Shown piece by piece: positions 1 through 14,700 of a stretch of DNA of 64,000 bases. This DNA is from Holacanthus passer. Its lineage: Eukaryota > Chordata > Actinopteri > Pomacanthidae. The position numbers and the translations under genes are program-made. How positions within the stretch are numbered: position 1 is the stretch's first letter; every line of letters starts with the position of its first letter. The notes beneath the pieces are model-generated. The model was not told the origin of the DNA and searched no databases. It saw only the letters and a list, made by a program, of their open reading frames with translations. The stretch lies in contig JAFREQ010000069.1 of the NCBI GenBank assembly GCA_025331565.1, positions 434,001 to 498,000 of the forward strand, written 5' to 3'.

Positions 1-940
1 ACACAAGGACCCATCAAACCAGTCAGATCTGTTGATTGTGATGTTGGACCGTCCAACAATAAGGGTGCAGAGTTACTATTGCCAGTGCAGTGGTGGAGTG
101 ATGTCTACACAGTGAAATCAAATATCTCTGTTTCCCCTTATATAAACAGTTGACAAGCATCTAAATGTTCATTAAAAACTTGTATTTTGCATTTAGATTG
201 TGAACAAATCACTAAAAACAGCATTTCTAAAGTTACTGCCCAAACACCAAAAGCACATTAGCCAGCGACACCTTCCTAATTTAATCATTTGTCTGCATCT
301 GTTTATTCATAATGCAATAATCCAGGTTACGATGAGAATGTCTTGTAATTTGTAAAAAAAATATTTAGTAGCACTGAATATGTTTTAAAGAAACAAGAAA
401 AGAAAAAAAAATCTCATGTCAAAATAGTCTTTCTACCTGATGCACAAGGATGTTCAGCCTCATGGAAACAGTAACGTAAAATATTTTTTACTGCTGAAAG
501 ACAACACACTCTATTATCTCCCTAACTATGTCGTCTATGATGCAGGTTAATGTTGGTTAGTGGTTAGTTAATGGTTAGTGTTTTATGCTTGGCTTTTTAA
601 ATTAGACCTACACAACACATATCAAATCTAAAATTTGGTAGTCATATTAAACCTGAGTTGGATCTGTTTCTCTGTATTTGTGTTGGTAAAAAACTGCGAT
701 ATCATAGCAGTCTGTAGGTTGCAGAGTTCAATCACTAACTGACTTCTAAAAAAGGGGTGTGGCATGTTTTTCAATCCTTGTGGTCTTCTTTTCTTTTTGC
801 TTCATCAGTGAAAAGAAAGTGCATCTGCAGACATAACCTGGTTGTTCATCTTTGTATTGATATAAACCCACAGGGTAGTACACAGGTTCAAAAGGCACAG
901 AGTGTGTTCCGTAGTGACCCAGATGTAGTAATGCACTGAC
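1..940 (-). other. prss12: prss12 intron 8, partial; no further exon seen
   Basis: Follows the GTCAGT donor of exon 8. AT-rich, with no segment resembling the second half of an SRCR domain (no GP..LDDV.C pattern) on the minus strand. Confidence 0.7.
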
Positions 941-1082
941 CTGAAGCCCAGCTGTCTACACACTACCTGGGCGTTGAGCTTGGTCCAGTTGTCATCACAC
1001 ACAGTGCCCCATTCTCCGTGACGGTAAATCTCCACGCGACCCTCCCAGTGACTGTCTGCGCCCACCAGACGAACTGCGCCAT
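941..1082 (-). CDS. prss12: prss12 exon 8: SRCR3 first half (last exon in window)
   Basis: 142 bases, phase 1 to 2. It encodes DGAVRLVGADSHWEGRVEIY, GEWGTVCDDNW and VVCRQLGF, then donor GTCAGT. The second half of SRCR3 is not found between 940 and 1, so the gene continues off the window. Confidence 0.93.
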
Positions 1083-4000
1083 CTGCAGGGAGTACATGGC
1101 ATAACTCATCTGTTTTACTGTTGGTGTTAGTAGTCTTTCAGCTTACTTAAGATCACAGTGAAATGGGTGGATTCTCAGTCATACAAGTCATAGGATATAT
1201 AGTTCTGACTGAATTCACTTTGAAGCCCTTTCAGCCCTTTCTTAAAGTGACAGTAAACTCTTTCAGTAGTCGAACAAAAAACTACCAAAATGAGATCTTT
1301 TTACACAATCTTTTTTTACATCAACATGAATTACACAAATGAATTTTAGCTGACCTTCAACAAACTTTTATGACTTAACTTATTCAATGAAATTACTTAT
1401 TTATTTACTTAGAATTATATAAACTTAACTTGGCTCCTACATACCAGCCCCTAATTGTGATTTAACTGGACATAATTACCATCAGTACAACATAAGGAGC
1501 CAAAGAAATTTAAGTCCTTCTGTGTAAACAGTCTTTTTCATCAGTTTTTGTAGGCAGAGGACCTACTGCCTCATTCAGCTTCCTGCAGGAGGCAAACCTT
1601 TGTGATGGGCCTGTCCAATGTGCTGGTCTTGGTTTGGACCTGGACCTGACAAACCAGCCCAAACTTGTCTGGAACTGTTTGGATGACCTTTCCCGTGACC
1701 CAGGAGTTGTGTGGTGCTGAGTCATCAACAATCAATTGCGTGATGGATGCCAACATTTTTAGCGCTCTTGAAGCTACGGCAGATATTCTCTTGTCCACCG
1801 CTTCCAGAATAAGTCTGCCATATACTGAATCTGTTTCCACCTCCTTCTTGCATAGAGATCCTGTTTATCAAACAGGCCTGAGGGAAGAGATGGCTTGGTC
1901 TTGAGGAGAAAGAGATGATTTGGCGTAAGCGCCTCCATATTGTCGCTGGACACCTTGGTAATATACCTACTGTTGATAATGGCCTCTAATTCACACAGCA
2001 GGTTCTGTAGGCTCTCCTCATCCAGTGTCTGTTGCTTGAGGATGGCACTCAGGATTTTCCTTACTGAGCTGATCAACCTCACCCAAACACCTCCATGGTG
2101 AGAGCCAGTCGGAGGATTGAACATCCACCGAATGTCACTTTGAAGAAAAATGTTTTCGATCTTGGAGACATTCCACCTTCAATGGCTCTCTTTAGCTCAC
2201 GCTCGGCTCCAACAAAATTTGTTCCACTGTCAGAGCGAAGAACTTTCATCTGGCCTATTCTAGCCATGAAGTGACGTAGAGCATTTATAAAGGAATCCGT
2301 GTCCAGTGATAACGCTACCTCTAAGTGTACTGCACAGACTTCCAATGCGTTAAGATAACGCCATACCTTTTCACTGTACTTTGTCCACGTTTTACTTTGA
2401 ATGGAAAGTAGTCACTCCTATGTTGGTAAATGGACGGTCATCTGGAAAGACTCAGTCTCAAGGCAAGTCAGCCATCTGTTGTTGTTCTGCAGCTCCTTGG
2501 CAATAGCGAACGATTTTTTGCTCAGCTTCCACAAGGTTTTCCGCAGTGAGCCTTTGAGAGCCTGCTCCTGAGAAGTCTTCTTTGAAGTTCCTCATCTCTT
2601 TCTTGAGTTTGGGTGGAGCTCCAGTAGCATTCAACTCTTTCCTCTTACGATAAAGACTCAGAAGAATGTTCTTTACTTTAAGCAACCAGGCGACAGCCCT
2701 CTTAAGGCGCATCCAGGATGAAAAGTACTGCATAAACTCCAATAGTGCATATCTTTGATCTTCAGCTGCAGTAGCAGAAGCCATGGTGTTCCTTACCTCT
2801 GGGTCCTCCATGGTTAGAACCCCAGGGTGATCCAGATTTTCGGGCCAGTAATTTTTGACCTGATGATGGTGCTAGAGGAAAGGTTAACGGATCACCAAAG
2901 TTGTTACCATTCATCCTGAATCCATAAATCCCTGAACCAAATGTCATGGCAATCCATTGTAAAGTTTTAGAGAGATTTCACTCAAAACCAGAAATAGGAA
3001 CTTTGTGCCTCTGCTAGAGGGAAAGTAGAGTGATCACCACTGTCTGTAGATTCATCCCCTGGGGTCCACAAATGTTTGTACAAAATTTCATGGCAATCAA
3101 TATGATTGATTTATAGATATTTCAATCTCAGAAATTTTAATGTAGTGGACCAACCAGCTGGTTGACCTACTGATAGATGGATGTAAAGTGAACCTCCAAA
3201 TAACATCCAGGGGCCATCTAGCAAGACACAAGCCTCAAAAGTCACTCAGTGCAACCTGGGGAAGTTGGAAAAGGTTCAATGCAAATGGTGACAACCAATC
3301 GTGTTTGGTTTGCATAGCAAAGCGATAGCAAAGCAAGATGCTTTCTTCTCCACTCCACAGTTTGCAAATCATGTGCTTGTTAGAGGCAGGAAGGATAGTG
3401 CCTTTCTGAGATTGTATGTGTGAACAGAGCATCACAGTGCAGTTCTAACATCTCCTCCCAGGCAGTTTTAACACCCTTCCACACCATAAATCATGTGACT
3501 CTTTCATGACAGCCATGTCACCTAACAATCCACATGTGACCTCAGTGATTTTCAGTGTGTGAATGAATCTACAGTATGGTACAGTAGTATGGTGCCCAGG
3601 AATCCTCATTTTCAGAAGGGAAGTTAAATGTCTTCAAGAATCTAGAGTCTTTGATTTACCACTTGATGTCATATGTTATTAGTTGATTACCTGTGTATGG
3701 GTTGCAGGACACGCCTGCCACTTCCATGTGATTGCACTTGTGCTGCTCCCAGGCCTTATGGGGACACTCCTCCAGGGAGAGTTCATTGCCTGTACACTGA
3801 ACTCCATCCAGCAACATGGGACCCAAACCCTGACCAAAGTGGGCCCATGTCCCTGCCTTGGCCACGCCCCTGTTGGTCAGGACAAGCAAACATCACTCCA
3901 ACAACTATATTGGACACCCTAACATAAAAAACACACTTTGATTGTATGTTTTTGTCTTGCACATCACTTGTATCACTTGTTGGGTAGTTGAGTTCTTTAT

Positions 4001-7000
4001 GATAATTATTTAATATATACACAAAACTGCACATAAAGTGGACATATGGGCCAAATAATTTACTGTCATGTCAATAACAGAAATATAAATATATATAAAA
4101 ACTAAAATATTTTAGCATATTGATTTCTCCTACTGGGAATAGGATACAAAATTCAGGATAACATTTTTTTCAAAGGAGTATATCAGGAGAGTACAGGAAA
4201 TCCTTTTTAAATATTTATGCAAATCAGTGTCAAAAAGGTTTAGGGTTAAAAATGATGCCATTTAAATTTTTGGTGATTTAACATATAAGCATATATCTAA
4301 AATTCTTCCACCACTGAGTTAGAAAAAGTCAGGCTTATGTAAAGTGTTAAAAATCTATTGATACTCATCATTATCAATGAGACATAACAAATATAATAAT
4401 TTATTCCATTCGACTGTGCTCTATGACTTATTTTGTCACAATATATTTGTATTGATACATGAAAATAATGATTGCCTCTTGTGTCTCTAGACTGTCTACA
4501 TGTCTTGATACTTTTGTAATCATTTAGACTTTTAAACTGAGAGTGTTTTAGATTTAGAAGAGATGCCAATAAGGTGCCACAGGTGGAAGTTTGATTTACA
4601 TTCTTTGTATTGTTGCAGCACAATAGTTGCTTCTTACCCAAGACTCAACTGTCGGCACACCACCTCTGCATCAGTGTCGTCCCACTGGTCATTGCAAATG
4701 GTTCCCCACCTGCCATCATGGTACACCTCGACACGGCCCTCAAAGTCCTCCAGGCCTCCCACTAGCCTTAAAGGAATGCCAATGCCTGAGAAAAAAAAGG
4801 CAAAACAATAAGTGAGCCAGTAATACATATATTACCAAAATATGGTGTTGTTGTTGCAAAGATTTCAGACCCTAGATCTCAGTGCTTTGGTGGGCATGTG
4901 CTCTGTGTACCCCATAGCCATGTGTTTTAGTCATCTGTATGTCAGAACAAGACACTATAATTATAATATTTGTCACTATCTTCTTAGGCTCCAAAGACCC
5001 CCCTATTACAGCTCTGTCACATATACCGGATATCACAGTGAGCTGAGGCATCATTGTGTTGCCTCACATCTGTCTACTTATGTGTGTGTATGTTTCTGTA
5101 CTGGGCTCCATCAAAAGCTTTTGAATGACCAACAGAAATGTGACAATGCGAACTGGTAAACAACTGTAGCATCAAATCAAGATGTGTGACATTTATCCAA
5201 CATCATATGTGGCTATAATGCACCCACAATATATTATTCATTATTGATGTATTTGTTTATACAATCTGAGGTGACGCTTGGCCCTCACCTTCAGGTTCAG
5301 CGCAAACCACTCCTGCTTCATTGCCATGGTTGCAGTCGCTGGTGACAAACTTCCTGCTCCGGCACTCCAGTAGAGAATTCTCATTACCACGACAACCCAG
5401 ACGCTCATAGTGGAAGACAGATGCTGGGCCGAAGTAGGAATGCTGCAGGGCTGTACCAATCTCACTGCAGGGACAGCAGATACACAGAGATCTTTTAAAC
5501 ACTCACACATGCCTCAACACAAACATCATACAAGGACCAAAGAAATGTTAAAAAAGCATCTAAATGACAATTCTAACAGAAGCTACACTGTATAGTCATA
5601 CTAAGCTAAATACAATGGGCAGCACCGCTCCCAAAACATTTCGACAATTCTATAATTCTACAATTTCATTTAGCAGATGCTTTTATCCAAAGCGACGTAC
5701 ATCTGAGAGTAGATACAACACAAGCAAGGATCTAGTCAGGAGAAAACAACCTGGGTAAGTGCCATAAAGAAGTGGTTGAGTGGTGTAAGAGTTTTGAATT
5801 TGATGCGAGCAGCAACTGGAAGCCAGTGGAGCGAACTGAACAGCGGTGTGACGTGCTGTTTTTGGCTGATTGAAAACCAGACGTGCTGCTGCATTCTGGA
5901 TCATCTCTAGAGGTTTGACCGTGCATGCAGGGAGGTTTGCCAGTAGGGAGTTGTAATAGTCGATGCATGATATTACGAGAGCCTGTACCAGGAGTTGTGC
6001 TGCATGTTCAGATAGGAAGGGTCTGATCTTCCTGATGTTGTACAGAGCGAATCGACACGACCGAGCAACAGGCCACATGAAGCCTTGAAGGTTAGTTGGT
6101 AACCAATCATGACACCCAAGTTTCTGGCGGACTTTGTGGGTTGGGTTTGTCAGTTGGGTTGATTCAAGCTGGATGTTGATTTCTTGTTGTATAGAGGGAC
6201 TGGCTGGGATGACAAGGAGCTCAGTCTTGGAGAGGTTGAGTTGAAGGTGGTGTTTTTTTCATCCATGTTGAGATATCTGCAAGGCATGATGAGATCCGTA
6301 CAGCGGCTGTGTCGTCATCTGGGGGGAACGACAGGAAGAGCTGGGTATCATCAGCATAGCAATGGTATGAGAAACCATGGGAATGGATTATTGCGCCAAG
6401 GGAAGTTGTATATATTGAGAAGAGGAGGGGACCGAGCACTGACCCTTGAGAAACCCCTGTGAATAGGCTGTGCAGTTCGGACACTTCTCCCCAAGATACT
6501 CTGAAATATCTCCCTGAGAGGTAGGACATGAACCAGCGGAGGGCAATCCTGGGATGCCAAGCTCAGTGAGTGTGGAGAGGAGGATTTGGTGGCTGTGTCA
6601 AAAGCAGCTGACAGATCTAACAGCAAAAGAGCTGAAGACCGTCCAGCAGCTCTAGCAGAATGCAGTGATTCTGTCTGGCAGTGAGCCCGGTCTTGGTAGA
6701 GTGACCCTGTTTAAAACCAGACTGATTCGGGTCATACAGGTTGTTGTCAGAGAGAGGAAAACAGAGACTTGGTGGAAGACAGTTTGCTCAAGTAGCTTAG
6801 ACAGGAAGGGCAGGAGCGAAGACAGGAAGGGCAGGAACACACCCATAGCAAGTGAGGAGTTGATGATGTGCGTTACTGCAGGGTTAAGTGATGGGGAAAT
6901 GGTTTGTAAGAGGTTGAATGGTATCTGCTCCACCTATTTGCCCATTTTTGGATTTACCAAAATGGCAATGGTCAGAGGCACCACACTGAACTTCATAATG

Positions 7001-10000
7001 GCTCTTCAGAAACCTATGGGTGATGTCACGGAGGCTATGTCCATGTTTTACAGTTTATGGGGTTAACAGGAGGCTCTTGGTTTTAATTTATGCTTCAGGA
7101 TGATATTCCATCTGTTGATAGCACTACGGCAAAAGTAGAGGCAGTAATTCAAACCAGGGGTGGGTCTAGGATGTTTTTAAATTCAGGGCCACAAAGGGGT
7201 TATATTTTATACCATGGGACCCAATGTTATCTGGGGTTTGGCTATTAGACACTTAATTTCCTGCATTCTGGTGACTTTTTATGCATGTAAATTGCCACAA
7301 AATCAAAATTGTCTTTGAAAATTGAGGCACCAGACAATTATGTTGATTAAAGTACAAGTCCCCCTAATCCCTTAGATCTTTATCTACATGCCAAAATTTG
7401 TTGGCCTGACCAAAACCTATAAAGAATTCTGTGTATATACACTAGATAAAGTTACCTTCCAACAATGCTTAGTTTTGCCAGCCAGGGCTAGCAAACTAAT
7501 GTTAGTTAACTATGAAGTGCTCAAAAACAAACAGGAGTACTTTGAGCTGGGGTAAATGCTCCTGTGGCCCCTGGATCTGCCCATGTTTCAAACCAAAACT
7601 CCAACAAGACTGAAAAAAGTCAGATTGGTTGTGGTTTTTTCAGCAGCAAATTCATTGCTGTTCACGATCATAGTTTTGATTAATTGTCTCCACATGGGTT
7701 TTGCCATTAGAAACATGTCTGTCTCTGTGAGACTGCCCTCACCCCAGTCCGAGCTGTCTGCATATGACGCTGGCATCACGGTCGGTCCAATGTGTGTCAC
7801 ATACTGCCCCCCACTGGCCATTCAGGTAGACCTCCAGACGGCCACTGTTGCCTGATGACCCCCCCACCAATCTAGCTGCACCTGCAAATGACACAAGATG
7901 AATTCCCACAGGTAAGTCTGTTGCAATACATGGACACATAAATAAAGATGCATTATTAGATTGGTACCTTTTTTTTATTAATGAGTGCAGTGGTCATTGA
8001 GACACTGGCTGGAATGGAATTGTATCTGGCCAGAACAGCAGGTAGTACCATGGCTCTACTCCCTTCAATGTGCATTTGTGCCTGCCCCTGTAATGGCCCA
8101 CAGGCTCCATATGCCCGGTGTAGCAGATTATTAGGCTGCACCAGTGATGAACACTTGGCCATGCACATTGCAAGCCGGATCTCCCCATCAGAGACAAGTC
8201 TCAGGTATTCAGCCCCACACTTGTCACAGAAACAGGCTCACATCCTGCCATGATTGCTAAGCCCATCCCACCCCCTGTAATGGAAGATGTTAAACACATC
8301 AACACATAACACTTAATACAAGGACAGATTAGCAACCAAGTAAAGTAAACTGCCCCAGGACCTCCAAACACCAGAGGACCTGAAATTTTGAAAACCTCAA
8401 TAACAAACAAAATCTTTCGGTATGTCATGTTTTTGTGTGAATTTAATTGAATAAATGTTTGGGAAATTGCACCATCAGTTAACACCATACCAGCCTAAAG
8501 GTTTGTCTTGCTCTTTCACCTGATCTGATCTTGTGTCAAAATGAAGCTGAAAGTTCTCAGTTATTTCTTTAATATTACATATTCCTAAATTAGAGGAATG
8601 ATGGTGGGTGTAGAAATGAGGCTTGTTCATGCGTGCCCAGTTCCACATTGATTGAGATGTATCAATCTATCAGAATGAGGCCTGCACACGGCTTTATGAA
8701 TCTGACGTAAAGAATTCATATGCATATTTCTGTCTTTGTGCATACACACAGTTTTAGCTCACCCTGATTGCAGTCACAGTATGCCCAGCTGATGGCACCG
8801 GAGCTCTGCCTGAAGAAGCACCAGGGGTTGGCCTCTCGGTCTGGGTTTCGGCAGAAGTTGTGGTTGCCCAGGCCCCGGCCGGGGTACTGCTGCATGTAGT
8901 CTGGGAAATCCGTCCATTTCAGGCAAGGGGAGCCTGAGTCCGTGTGGGAAACTGAGCCGTTATAATAACCCAGTTCTGTAAAGCCTTCTGAACAGGAGAG
9001 CAGACCTGCAGACACAGACCATCATTCAGATAGTTATACAGCCTTTATTTACTAAATCACATTACATAAAGAAACACAACAATATGCTTTGAAATATAAG
9101 GAGGATTTTTTAAAAATTCAGACAAGATATGTCTTTGTTACTAATTTAGAAAAATAAGTATCACGCTCTTTACAAACCAATTTTCTCTCAGTGCAGAATT
9201 TTACACAAAGCAATAGGGCCCAATGTTGGTGAGTGTTTTGTTTGTCCAACACTTTGGTTCAGACTAAGATTTAGATTTTGGTGTGTCCAGTGAAGCTTTA
9301 TCTTATTAAGGTAAATCATGCTAAGAAGAACTAATTCATATGACGTGTCTGGTCATTCTGGCTATTTTGTGTTGCACACACAGTGAACAGGGTTGGTAGG
9401 TGCTTTTTTTGTTCTGTTGAAAAAATACTACTGTAATGCACAACAAGGAAAAGTAGTCAACTTTGTGTGTGTGTGTGTGAGAGAGTGTGTGTGGGGGTAC
9501 TTGAAAACAGGTCAAGATGTCCCAAAGGACAAATACATCCAAAGATCCCAAATAAGTCAGATTGAATTTGGGGGGAATTATGTTTAAAATAGCAGCAGGT
9601 ATGTAGAATATTTCCTTTCGATGGAATGGTGAAGCCATAAAAAAATGGAGTCTTGGTTTGAATATTTTCCTGGAACAGAATATTTATGATACTGTCAGAC
9701 AGAGTTGGATAAGATGATTTTAACAACCTTAACACTCCTTGAAGAGAAACAAAATGGGAAAACCTCTGGGTTCAGGGATTAAACCACACTCTCTGTGTAA
9801 AGAAAATAATAAAATAAAACAAGTCTCATCAACAACATATCTAGGGTTAGGGTTCTTCACTTCATCATCTTCATAGTGTAATGGGTGTCCTTAAATCTCA
9901 ACACAGTCGAAAAGTGACGGAAAGTAACTATGTACGTTTACTGAAGTATTGTTCTTAAGTGAAATTCTGAGGTACTTGTACTATACTTGACTTGACTTGA

Positions 10001-11685
10001 TTTCCATTTTGTGCTACTTGACACCTTTATCGCAGTACATTAGGTTTAAATGTCCTGGTTGTTCCCTCCCTCTCTGTTACCTGCGCTCGGCTATCTTCTT
10101 ACATATATGCGAAATACATCTTTTGGATGCTCTGGGATGCGTCTTCAGTGATGTGACCTGGGGTCCTTGGGTGTTTCGGGTCTCACAACATCAGACACCC
10201 TCTCCCAGGTGACCCAGCAGGGGTTGATCAAGCTCCAACTTGCGTCCCAGCATCAACTGTCCACGGATCAGCCCTTTTAATCCAAAGCCACCCGGTGGCT
10301 TTCTCTGCAGGACTTTGCAGAATGAACGTGGCTCATGGAAAGTCTTCAAGCCTCTGTCCTGGCACTTCTCCACCATTTCCTGGTACTTTGCATGTTTCCT
10401 CTCGTTGGCTTCCTCAATATGCTCTTCCCAAGGCACTGTGAGTTCCAGCATGATTAGCTGTTTTGACACTTCGGAGGTGATGATCATGTCTGGTTGGAGT
10501 GATGTTGACGTGATGTGCTGGAGAAACTTCAGCTGCTTTCCAGGATCGACCTGCAGCTGCCAGTAAGAGGCTGCGTAGAGGAGGCCTGTTAAAGTTTTTG
10601 CTTGTGGGCAAGGTTTCTCTCCAGCTTTGACAAAGGTGATTGACAGCTTCTGAGTGTAATGACATTTGCTGGTACTGATTGCTGTGGCTAAGCTGTCAGT
10701 TCATATAGTAGGTTCCCTTTTCTGACTGGTCCAGACATCAGATTCACAATCAACTTCAGTGGATGGATGGATTTAGCATTTCTTTAGGATCTGCTGCTTT
10801 GCTGCCCAATCCCTGTTAGCCACATTTTTCAAAAGCCCATTGTGTATGTTGTTTCCCTCTCTTCGTTCTCTTTGTCTGCCTTGAGAGTCAGACTGTTTCC
10901 TATTTGACCATTTTTAGAAGTTTACCCCAGAAAAAAGTCCTTTGTTTGCTCTCAATAATTGGGAAAAAGGTAAGAGTGGCCCTCAACACTACACACAGGT
11001 TCTGTTCCTGTTAAACACACTAGTTGTGGTGAGCGCCATCCTCTGTCTTTTATTTGGGGCTCAGTCTGAGTAGTTAGGTCTTCTTTCTGTCTACATGTTT
11101 CCTTTCTCAGTGTAGATTTGAGCAGTAATTTGGGTTTTATCTTATTAAGTTCTTTGGCACCACGTCTGGGTTCTTTTTCTAAAAGAAACTACAGTTTAAA
11201 ATAAAAGCACTACATTCAACTTCAAAAAGTCCTGTTTCCTTTCTTTATTTGTAACTGAATGGTGGTTGTGTTTTTCTCCTTCCCTAAGGGTTTTATCAAC
11301 ATTCAAAAGCAGTCTATAAAATATGATATACTGTTAGATTAAACTGCCCAACAGTGCATAAAGTATAGTTTAACTCCAACTCTACCAGCTGCCACTTTAA
11401 AATGCTGTTTAAAGGAATGCTAATGCATCAATCATCAACAATGATGTAATAATAAACAATAATAAAACATTTTGAAAGGGGTCATTCACAATGAGAATTT
11501 TACTTTTCATACTATGAAACTGGAGCACATGTCAAACATGAAACATCCATCTGGTGGGCAGATGGCGGTTTAACAAGACAATGCTGTGGCTGAAATGCAG
11601 GGAAGACACTTAAGAGCAACCAGAAGCACTGCCAACTGTAAAACTGATCTATAAAACTTCTTCCTGGGGAGACGCCGGTTCACAT

Positions 11686-11741
<56 letters not shown>

Positions 11742-14700
11742 GAGCACCTTGGTTTCACCTTTTTGGTTTCAAAACGTCTGGCCAAAGGACTGCGCTGAGA
11801 ATTGTATTGTTGAGAATTTGCCAGCTGGCTAACACTGGCACATTTACAGAAATGTTGAATAATGGACATTGTTCTTTTAAATAAAGGAATGAAATGAAAC
11901 AGGAGCAACCCTGATTAGCTCAGAATCCGAGAGAATCAGAGTCAGTTAGTCACTGGCACGTGCAGATTCATGCCAACACAGCTGCAAAGAATAAAATGCT
12001 CAACAGTCAGCTCATCTATTTTCCAGGGGGAGTATCTGACAGGTATGAAGTCAGTGTTCTTTGTTCTCAGTCATGGTGAATCCTCATTGCCATAACTCAT
12101 GAAGCATGGAAATCAAGAAATCTACCAGGACTCCACTGCTTTAACTACAACTGTGAGTTACAGGCACATGATGGATACACAGGCTGCTTCTGGTGTTGGG
12201 GGTAGAACAGTAACCCACACTGGTTTATGGTATACAGACATGCCATGACCGGAGGGGAGAGAGCGGGGAGCTGAGGTGATGAGACAGGAAGGGCTGGATA
12301 GAACAACGGACAGAAGGAGCATAAAGGCTATACTGTAGACTGCAAACTAGATTAGAGTGTCTGCTTAGGGTAAAGGATGTTAGTAATTAGGACATGACTG
12401 GTGAGGGGCAGGATAAGAACAGAAACAGTTTGAAAATATATGCATTGTGTAAAACCTCTGACAGGTTAATGCATGCATGTACAGAATCTATAAAAATGAT
12501 TAACCCTCACCTTGGACTTTTTGAACTTACATTTTTTCCCAACATTCAATCACTGTATGTATTATCCCTATTTTGGCACTGATTCACAGAAAAAAAACTT
12601 TTAATGTCAAAGTCTAAAAAAGTCTTTTGTGTGCTGTCAGTTATTGGGAAAAGAACCAGGTGAGAGTGGGTTGCCTCTTTCCACTACACATAGGTTCTGT
12701 TCCTGGTGTGGTGGAGACAAATCTCTACAATCTGATCATAATAATCACATATATCAAATATACACAAATGATTGCATTAGATTTGACCACCTGACGTGAT
12801 AAAGTCTAGGTCACAGTTACGGTTCCAGTTTGTCCCAAAGGGGTTAAGTGAGGATGATCGACACCAAACTGGGAAAGCCATTTCTTTATGGAGCCGGCTT
12901 TGTTTGAGTATTGTACTATATCACAATTTATTACAATTTCCCTTCATTAGAACTACAGGGCCCAAACCAGGACAAGCAGACCAAAAGTATGTGAATATAG
13001 GTACACATACTGTGTGAAGAGTATTTCAAGTCCTGACACAGATCGTGGATTGAACTGGACTCTGTCGGAGCCACTCCTGGGCATGAACACTGTTGTTTTA
13101 AAGCCATTCCTGTATAGCTTTGTTTGGGCTTGTTGTCTTGCTGCCTCCACCAGACTTCATGCTGGGGATGACTTTCTGCTCTCATGTTTGGTTAACATCA
13201 AACTTAGAGTGATGGCCAAACTGCTCAGTTTTGGACTCATCAGACCTCAGAACTTTCCTCCACTTTGTTTAAGAGTCTACCACATGCCTTCAAATAAACA
13301 CTGGCCCAGATGTCATGTGCAATTTGTAACACCTCATACTCATAATTAGACTAATGCAGGACAACAACTGGAATATAGACAGATGACAGACAAAAATACT
13401 TTTATAATGGCTGAAAGATTTCAGTGTTAAGTAAGTCCAAAAAAATCTGGCCTATAGAAACATGTCAGTCAGACACAATGAACAGAATGAAAATCATATT
13501 TCTATCTTTCTCTCTAAAACCAGCCATCATAACAGCAATAACAGCACAGATTGTAAATTAAAACCACTTATCACAAAGAATGGGCAACAGAAATGAAACA
13601 ACCACTCATCAAGACAAGGAGGTTTTCAAACTGTGTCCAGTGTGACTCCAGAGAGCTGCCAAATCCAATTGAAGTTACATTTCCAATTTCAATACCACAC
13701 AAGATGAGGTTTACCTCAATGGTTTCCTCACAGTTCTGATCTTCATCTGAGTCATCATGATGAGTCACATGCCAACCAAAACCTCTGACACTACATCTCT
13801 TGCTAATCTAATTACTGGTCTAACTAACTTCACACTACTTATGAGAACTTATGAGGTTCATGTAGCTTCACACAAACTCCAAAACAGACATACATGAATA
13901 AAGATTTTTAAATGACCCTTACCTGCACTCTGTACAATATTCACGTATCCACCTTCACTGACCTGTGGAAGAAATAGAACATCAGGGAACAAATACAGAG
14001 TTTGAGGTCCTGATTTACAAGCAGACTGCAGAGGAGTTATCCAGCAACAAACACATGGCACGTATTATACTGCAAAGCTGTCACGCTGTATTCATGCCAC
14101 AAACCCAACTTTCAGCCAAAGTACTGAAGACCCATACGACGAGAGGTTTCTTGTTAAATGTATTATAAAACGAATTACTCCAGCTTTTCCTTAACTATAC
14201 TCATGAGCCAGTTTGGGTTAGCAGTGGATTAGCTCAGTCCTTTGTTATAGAGATGGAGAATTTATGTGTATCTATATTGAGGTCTATTTTTGCAAAAGTT
14301 TTGAACATACTGCGCATGCAGATGGTCAGGAAGGTCAGATGCTGCAGGAATTGTCTGAGATGTTTCTATAGATGCTGTAATATTTTTTAACATACTGATT
14401 TCCTGTGAAACTATGTGTCTATCCACTGACTACAGTTGACATATTTTTTATGTGTAAGAGCGAGCTGCAAACTTTTCACCTTTCAAAGCTGCAGGAATTA
14501 GTGTTTAATGCTTTTGGTGGAGTATTCTTTTAAGCTTATTTCATGCATATAGCAGCAGTTGCAGTGCGTATGGAGTTCTGCAGAGGCTCATTGACTGATT
14601 CATGAAATTCTTTTTTTGGCTGCTTTTCTGATTTCATTACAATGTGTCTGGTTTTCAGTGAATGGCCACTGAGAAGGGCTTCGACACTGTTGTGACTGAC

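Noticed and set aside
1..110. Possible second half of SRCR3 on the minus strand
   Set aside because: The translation includes LLLDGPTSQ, faintly like GPILLDD, but spacing, cysteines and acceptor do not fit.
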